Shown: positions 60,009 through 64,000 of the stretch, one piece after another
How positions within the stretch are numbered: the stretch's first letter is position 1
Layout of the letters: each line of letters starts with the position of its first letter
Source of the DNA: Fuscibacter oryzae
GTDB lineage: Bacteria > Pseudomonadota > Alphaproteobacteria > Rhodobacterales > Rhodobacteraceae
Reading direction: 5' to 3'
Length of the DNA stretch: 64,000 nucleotides
Assembly (NCBI RefSeq): GCF_016765795.1
Contig: NZ_JAESVP010000007.1
Location: 117,668 to 181,667 of the forward strand
Made by a program: the position numbers and the translations under genes
The notes under the pieces: model-generated
The model's database searches: none
Told to the model about the DNA's origin: nothing
What the model saw: only the letters and a program-made list of their open reading frames with translations

Positions 60009-60344
60009 ATGAACCCCGGCGTGTTCCTGTGGCTGGCGGGGTCCACCGCCACTTTCATGGCCGCCAATTCGGCGCTGAAACTCTACGCGACCAAGGGCGG
60101 CTGGCCGATGCTGGTGGGCGCGCTGGCGCTGTTCTGCCTTGGCAATGCGCTGATGATCCCGGTGATGCGCGCAGGGGGCCTTGGCCTGTCGCTGGCCCTG
60201 TCGGTGGTGTTCCAACTGGTTGCGGTGACGGTGGTGGCGCTGGTGGTGTTCGGAGAGCGCCCCAGCCCGCAGCAATGGGCGGGCGTCGCGCTGGGTGTGG
60301 TGGCGGTGCTGCTGATCGCCTGGCCGAAGGGGGGTGCGGTGTGA
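60009..60344 (+). CDS. Small four-helix membrane protein (SMR/EamA-like)
   Basis: 111 aa, four hydrophobic segments, VFGERPSPQQWAGVALGVVAVLLI typical of EamA/SMR halves. Possible exporter of an intermediate or side product. Follows the ABC ATPase by 9 bp. Confidence 0.75.
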   Translation: MNPGVFLWLAGSTATFMAANSALKLYATKGGWPMLVGALALFCLGNALMIPVMRAGGLGLSLALSVVFQLVAVTVVALVVFGERPSPQQWAGVALGVVAVLLIAWPKGGAV

Positions 60345-60931
60345 GGGGGTTTGTTTTGGCCGTTGGGGTGGCCGCAGCTTGCCCTGCACTCTCTTTGGCT
60401 GAGGGGGTGCCGACAGGAAATGACGTGAATCCTGCGGTAAAGGAGCCATATTTGCTGCCTTATGGTCAGGACACATATCGCCCAATCGGGCCTGACACAT
60501 GGCCTGCCTTGCTGGATTTCGGCGAGGTTCGTGTGCTAGCCGTTCTGGTTGCAAATGTCGTGCCGCGTCCGGTGGCTGGTAAAGTTGCCCAATATCATGA
60601 GGGAGACGGACCTAACTGTGCGGAAGACGGTGACAAAATCCGCCTCGACATACTGGCCTTCGGGACAACCAAAGAGCGTATGAAACTGTCCTGTTCGGTA
60701 AGTCTGCTGTGGGAAGGCAAGCCATACCAAAGCTTCAAGCCCTACACCTGTTTCAATGGAAAAGTGCCGGCTGATGGCGTCTTGATGAAGGCCGGAGGCC
60801 ATCCATTAATATACTATCATGATAATGATCCGGGTGGGAATTGGACCGTTCAGATTGATGTGACCGAGAAGGCGAGTGGCAGAACGGCGCGCGCGACGGC
60901 AGGATATTTCAAGGACTGTCAGCCCGAATGA
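60341..60931 (+). CDS. Second putative secreted protein in the operon (196 aa)
   Basis: GTG overlaps the SMR-like stop (GTGA). N-terminal signal peptide MRGFVLAVGVAAACPALSLA. The rest is a globular domain with paired Cys (GPNCAEDG, LSCSVSLLW, YTCFNG, KDCQPE), so disulfides are likely. AT-richer than neighbours. Not obviously homologous to 57201-57746. Function unknown. Confidence 0.65.
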   Translation: MRGFVLAVGVAAACPALSLAEGVPTGNDVNPAVKEPYLLPYGQDTYRPIGPDTWPALLDFGEVRVLAVLVANVVPRPVAGKVAQYHEGDGPNCAEDGDKIRLDILAFGTTKERMKLSCSVSLLWEGKPYQSFKPYTCFNGKVPADGVLMKAGGHPLIYYHDNDPGGNWTVQIDVTEKASGRTARATAGYFKDCQPE

Positions 60932-61863
60932 CCCGCGCCACCCCCATCCTCGCCGTCCTCGCCCTGATCCTTGCGGTCTGGTATCTTGCCGTGCCCATGG
61001 CGAATATCCAGTGGGAGGTTGATCAGGCCGCCCGTGCGGGCACGCCCACCAACCCCGCCGGGGCCTTGGGCGCGGTCTTGCCGCAAACTGCGTTGGTGCT
61101 GGCCAACCCCGATCTGATCCCCGCCACCTATGCACAGGAACGCCCCGTCCTGCCCGCGCCGCATCAGATCGTTGAGGAGCTTTGGAAAACCACCGCCGGC
61201 ACCAAGCTGTCGTCGAAAAAGAACCTTGTCTATCATGGGCTTGTCACGCTGACCTCGACCTTCTGGGGCTTTGTCGTCGGCAGCCTGCTGGGCATCGTCA
61301 TGGCGGTGATGATCACCCGCAGCCGCACGGTCGAGATGGGGCTGATGCCTTGGGCGATCATCAGCCAGACGGTGCCGGTGGTGGCGATTGCGCCGATGAT
61401 CGTGGTTCTGTCGAATTCTGCCGGTTTGGGCGAGCATCTGGGGGTGGAAAACCGGCTGGTGTCGAAGGTGATCATCGCGGCTTACCTCAGTTATTTCCCG
61501 GTGCTGGTCGGCATGATCAAGGGGCTGCGCAGCCCCGATCCGATGCAGTTGGACCTTTTGAAAACCTATAGCGCCAGCGAGGGGCAGGGGTTCTTCAAGC
61601 TGCGCCTGCCCGCCTCGGTGCCTTACCTGTTCGCCTCGCTGAAGGTGGGTATCGCGGCCAGTCTGGTCGGCACCATCGTCGGCGAACTGCCGACGGGGGC
61701 TGTGGAAGGCTTGGGCGCGCGGATGCTGGTGGGCAGCCAGTTCGGCTCTCCCATCATGGTCTGGGCGGCGCTGTTTGCGGCGGCCATTCTGGGGGGCGTG
61801 CTGATTTCGATCGTGCGGCTGGCCGAGGGGCTGGTGACACGGCGCATGGGGGTGCGGGCATGA
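60928..61863 (+). CDS. ABC transporter permease (A)
   Basis: 311 aa. N-terminal membrane segment, then the permease core with SNSAGLG followed by SKVIIAAYLSYFPVLVGMIKGLR, the EAA-like loop. Inner-membrane subunit. Shares ATGA-type overlaps with both neighbours. Confidence 0.9.
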   Translation: MTRATPILAVLALILAVWYLAVPMANIQWEVDQAARAGTPTNPAGALGAVLPQTALVLANPDLIPATYAQERPVLPAPHQIVEELWKTTAGTKLSSKKNLVYHGLVTLTSTFWGFVVGSLLGIVMAVMITRSRTVEMGLMPWAIISQTVPVVAIAPMIVVLSNSAGLGEHLGVENRLVSKVIIAAYLSYFPVLVGMIKGLRSPDPMQLDLLKTYSASEGQGFFKLRLPASVPYLFASLKVGIAASLVGTIVGELPTGAVEGLGARMLVGSQFGSPIMVWAALFAAAILGGVLISIVRLAEGLVTRRMGVRA

Positions 61864-62705
61864 GCTGGCTGATCTTTGCCGTTGCCTTCTGGCTGGTCAC
61901 ATGGGCGATCAACGCGGCGTTGGCGAGCAGTTCGGCAGCCAGTACGCGGGTGGTGAAAATCCTGATCCCGGCCTTGTTCGGGGCGGCGATTCTGGTGCTG
62001 TGGGAAGGTGTCGTGCGGGGGCTTGGCGTTCCCGAAGTGGTGCTGCCCGCGCCTTCTGTGATCGGGGCGGCGATTGCGGCGAACCTGCCGACCTTGGGGC
62101 TGGACTGGTTTCAGACCATCATCAAGGGGGGCCTGACCGGCTATCTGATCGGGGCCTTTGCCGCCGTGGTGGCGGCGGTTCTGGTGGACCGCGTGCCGTT
62201 TCTGAAACGTGGCCTGCTGCCCGTCGGCAACTTTGTCGCCGCCCTGCCGATTGTCGGCATCGCGCCGATCATGGTCATGTGGTTCGGGTTCGACTGGCAT
62301 TCCAAGGCCGCCGTCGTGGTGGTGATGGTGTTCTTCCCCGTCCTCGTGAACATGGTCGCAGGGCTGGAGGCGACGGATCGCCTTTCCCGCGACCTGATCG
62401 CCACTTGGGGCGCAAGCTATTGGCAAGCGCTGTTCAAGCTGCGCTTTCCGGCGGCAATGCCCTTTCTGTTCAACGGCTTGAAGATTGGCACCACGCTGGC
62501 CCTGATCGGCGCTATCGTTGCTGAAAACTTCGGCTCTCCTACCCTTGGCGTGGGCTTTCGTATCTCGACCGCCGTGGGGCAGCTTGCACTGCCCATGGTC
62601 TGGGCCGAGATTGCAGTGGCGGCGCTGTCGGGTTCGGTTTTCTATGGCCTTGTGGCGGCCATCGAAAAGGCGGTGACCTTCTGGCACCCCTCTCAACGCA
62701 GATAA
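61860..62705 (+). CDS. ABC transporter permease (B)
   Basis: 281 aa, six or so hydrophobic segments; VVVVMVFFPVLVNMVAGLEATDRLSRDLIATWGASYWQALFKLR is the EAA loop. Partner of permease A in a heterodimeric channel. Confidence 0.9.
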   Translation: MSWLIFAVAFWLVTWAINAALASSSAASTRVVKILIPALFGAAILVLWEGVVRGLGVPEVVLPAPSVIGAAIAANLPTLGLDWFQTIIKGGLTGYLIGAFAAVVAAVLVDRVPFLKRGLLPVGNFVAALPIVGIAPIMVMWFGFDWHSKAAVVVVMVFFPVLVNMVAGLEATDRLSRDLIATWGASYWQALFKLRFPAAMPFLFNGLKIGTTLALIGAIVAENFGSPTLGVGFRISTAVGQLALPMVWAEIAVAALSGSVFYGLVAAIEKAVTFWHPSQRR

Positions 62706-62739
62706 CCGGGCCAAAGGCCCCAACAACGGAGGTGAGACA

Positions 62740-63720
62740 ATGAAGAAACTGCTGATCGGAACCGCTTTGGCGCTGCTGGCACAGGCGGCGCAGGCGGATG
62801 ACAGCGTGAAGCTGCAACTGAAATGGGTGACGCAGGCGCAGTTTGCTGGCTACTACGTCGCGCAGGAAAAGGGCTATTACAAGGAAGAGGGTCTGGACGT
62901 GACCATCCTTCCCGGCGGCCCGGATATCGCGCCGGAACAGGTGATCGCCGGCGGCGGTGCCGATGTGATCGTCGACTGGATGCCCGCCGCTTTGGCTGCC
63001 CGCGAAAAGGGCCTGCCACTGGTGAACATCGCGCAGCCGTTCAAGCATTCAGGCCTGATGCTGACCTGCCTGAAAGAATCTGGCGTCGCCTCGCCCGCTG
63101 ATTTCAAAGGGAAAACGCTGGGCGTCTGGTTCTTTGGCAACGAATACCCCTTCTTGTCGTGGATGTCGAAGCTGGGCCTTTCGACCGCTGGCGGGGCCGA
63201 TGGCGTGACGGTGTTGAAGCAGGGCTTCAACGTCGATCCGCTGTTGCAAAAGCAGGCGGCTTGTATCTCGACCATGACCTACAATGAATATGGTCAGGTG
63301 CTGGAAGCGGGGATCAAGCCCGAGGATCTGGTGACCTTCAAATATGAGGATGAGGGCGTCGCCACGCTGGAAGATGGTCTTTATGTGCTGGAAGACAATC
63401 TGAAAGACCCGGCGTTTGAAGAGAAGATGGTGAAGTTCGTCCGCGCCTCGATGAAGGGCTGGAAGGACGCCGAGGCGAACCCCGATGCCGCCGCCGCCAT
63501 CGTGCTGGAGGCAGACGAGACCGGCGCCCAGACCGAAGCGCACCAAAAGTTCATGATGGGCGAGGTGGCCAAGCTGACCGCCGGTTCGAACGGCGCACTG
63601 GATGAGGCGGATTACAAACGCACCGTGGCCACTTTGCTGGGCGGCGGCTCTGACCCCGTTATCACCAAAGAGCCGGAAGGTGCCTTTACCATGGCGATCA
63701 CCGACAAGGCGCTGAAGTGA
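62740..63720 (+). CDS. ABC transporter substrate-binding protein (NMT1/ThiY-like)
   Basis: 326 aa. Signal peptide MKKLLIGTALALLAQAAQA; LQLKWVTQAQFAGYYVAQEKGYYKEEGLDVTILPGGPD and FKGKTLGVWFFGNEYPF are NMT1/THI5-type. Probably binds a pyrimidine or hydantoin-related ring. GGAGG before the ATG. Last gene before a terminator. Confidence 0.9.
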   Translation: MKKLLIGTALALLAQAAQADDSVKLQLKWVTQAQFAGYYVAQEKGYYKEEGLDVTILPGGPDIAPEQVIAGGGADVIVDWMPAALAAREKGLPLVNIAQPFKHSGLMLTCLKESGVASPADFKGKTLGVWFFGNEYPFLSWMSKLGLSTAGGADGVTVLKQGFNVDPLLQKQAACISTMTYNEYGQVLEAGIKPEDLVTFKYEDEGVATLEDGLYVLEDNLKDPAFEEKMVKFVRASMKGWKDAEANPDAAAAIVLEADETGAQTEAHQKFMMGEVAKLTAGSNGALDEADYKRTVATLLGGGSDPVITKEPEGAFTMAITDKALK

Positions 63721-63755
63721 TTCATGCGCTGAGATAGGCGATTGATGTGACAGGG

Positions 63756-63786
63756 AAAGGCCGCGTCTTCGGGCGCGGCCTTTCGC
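63756..63786 (+). terminator. Rho-independent-type terminator after the ABC operon
   Basis: AAAGGCCGCG / CGCGGCCTTT, 10-bp stem (63756-63765 with 63774-63783), loop of 8, followed by a short T run. Confidence 0.8.
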
Positions 63787-64000
63787 GTTTCAACCCTCCC
63801 TCTCTCCATCACAGGGGGAGGCGCCCGCTGTCTGGCACCGGGTTGTCCTGCTCAGGGTGGCGGAAATGGAAAAGGCCTGACCTGCCCCCCGGTCGTCCCT
63901 CGTTCATAACGAGAGTCCTTGGGGTTGATAGTGGTCGGTTTCGGGTTGGGCAAGCGCGCCGGGCGCGGAGCCCTCAGATTGCTCAAGCGCCCGGCGCGCG
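63787..64000. other. Window end without a supported gene
   Basis: No supported coding sequence. A 13-bp inverted repeat GCGCGCCGGGCGC / GCGCCCGGCGCGC (63954-63966, 63987-63999) lies at the edge. On the minus strand a short open stretch enters from the right edge and stops near 63915; it resembles a repeated spurious reading in related genomes, so no gene is called. Confidence 0.4.

Noticed and set aside
1..64000. tRNA or rRNA genes
   Set aside because: No tRNA or rRNA was recognised by eye; a covariance-model scan would be needed to exclude one.

Overview
The window is GC-rich DNA whose gene content (sarcosine oxidase soxBDAG, CcmI, RuvX, RutR-type regulators, a reductive-pyrimidine/hydantoin operon) fits an alphaproteobacterium of the Rhodobacteraceae. 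The genus cannot be set from sequence alone.

About two thirds (roughly 1.04-42.6 kb) is one apparently intact prophage inserted in the 5' part of dusA. The displaced host 5' end of dusA lies at 975-1124. The phage right end supplies a new start and N-terminus for the working dusA at 42.5-43.6 kb. An imperfect 30-bp direct repeat (11-bp identical core) marks attL and attR, and the tyrosine integrase lies next to attR.

Phage layout: (a) 1.2-3.3 kb, two AT-richer leftward cargo genes of unknown function at the phage end; (b) 3.4-27.4 kb, a leftward late operon with a P2-type contractile tail (D, X, U, tape measure, E/E' frameshift pair, tube, sheath, fibre, I, J, W, V), a lysis cassette (Rz/Rz1, amidase, holin), tail-completion and joining proteins, a fused protease-major capsid gene, and a lambda-type head start (portal, joining protein, large and small terminase); a hicAB toxin-antitoxin cassette sits in the middle on the opposite strand; (c) 27.4-33.9 kb, leftward early genes: possible activator, replication initiator with internal iterons, two DNA methyltransferases, SNF2 helicase, GcrA-like and CII-like regulators; (d) 34.0-36.0 kb, the switch: divergent Cro-like and XRE repressor genes with palindromic operators, then an SOS box and a two-gene unit (TerB/BRCT-like protein plus a membrane protein); (e) 36.0-41.4 kb, a rightward operator-controlled operon with membrane proteins, a sliding clamp, a MazG-like enzyme, a GapR-like fusion, a DUF1064 nuclease and a PrtN-like protein.

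Host DNA on the left is a partial DegT/DnrJ aminotransferase. On the right, after dusA, come a Bcr/CflA-type MFS transporter, a TauE/SafE permease, a hypothetical protein, DUF1289, ruvX, ccmI, the sarcosine oxidase operon, two RutR-like TetR regulators with small cupin and UPF0303 genes, and a RutR-box operon for N-carbamoyl amidohydrolase, dihydropyrimidinase/hydantoinase and an ABC importer. The operon is interrupted by two AT-richer genes for putative secreted proteins.

The most promising undescribed material is the cargo pair at 1.2-3.3 kb, the SOS-box BRCT/membrane pair beside a repressor lacking a peptidase domain, the iteron cluster inside the initiator gene, and a strand-biased 10-mer repeated in the late operon.
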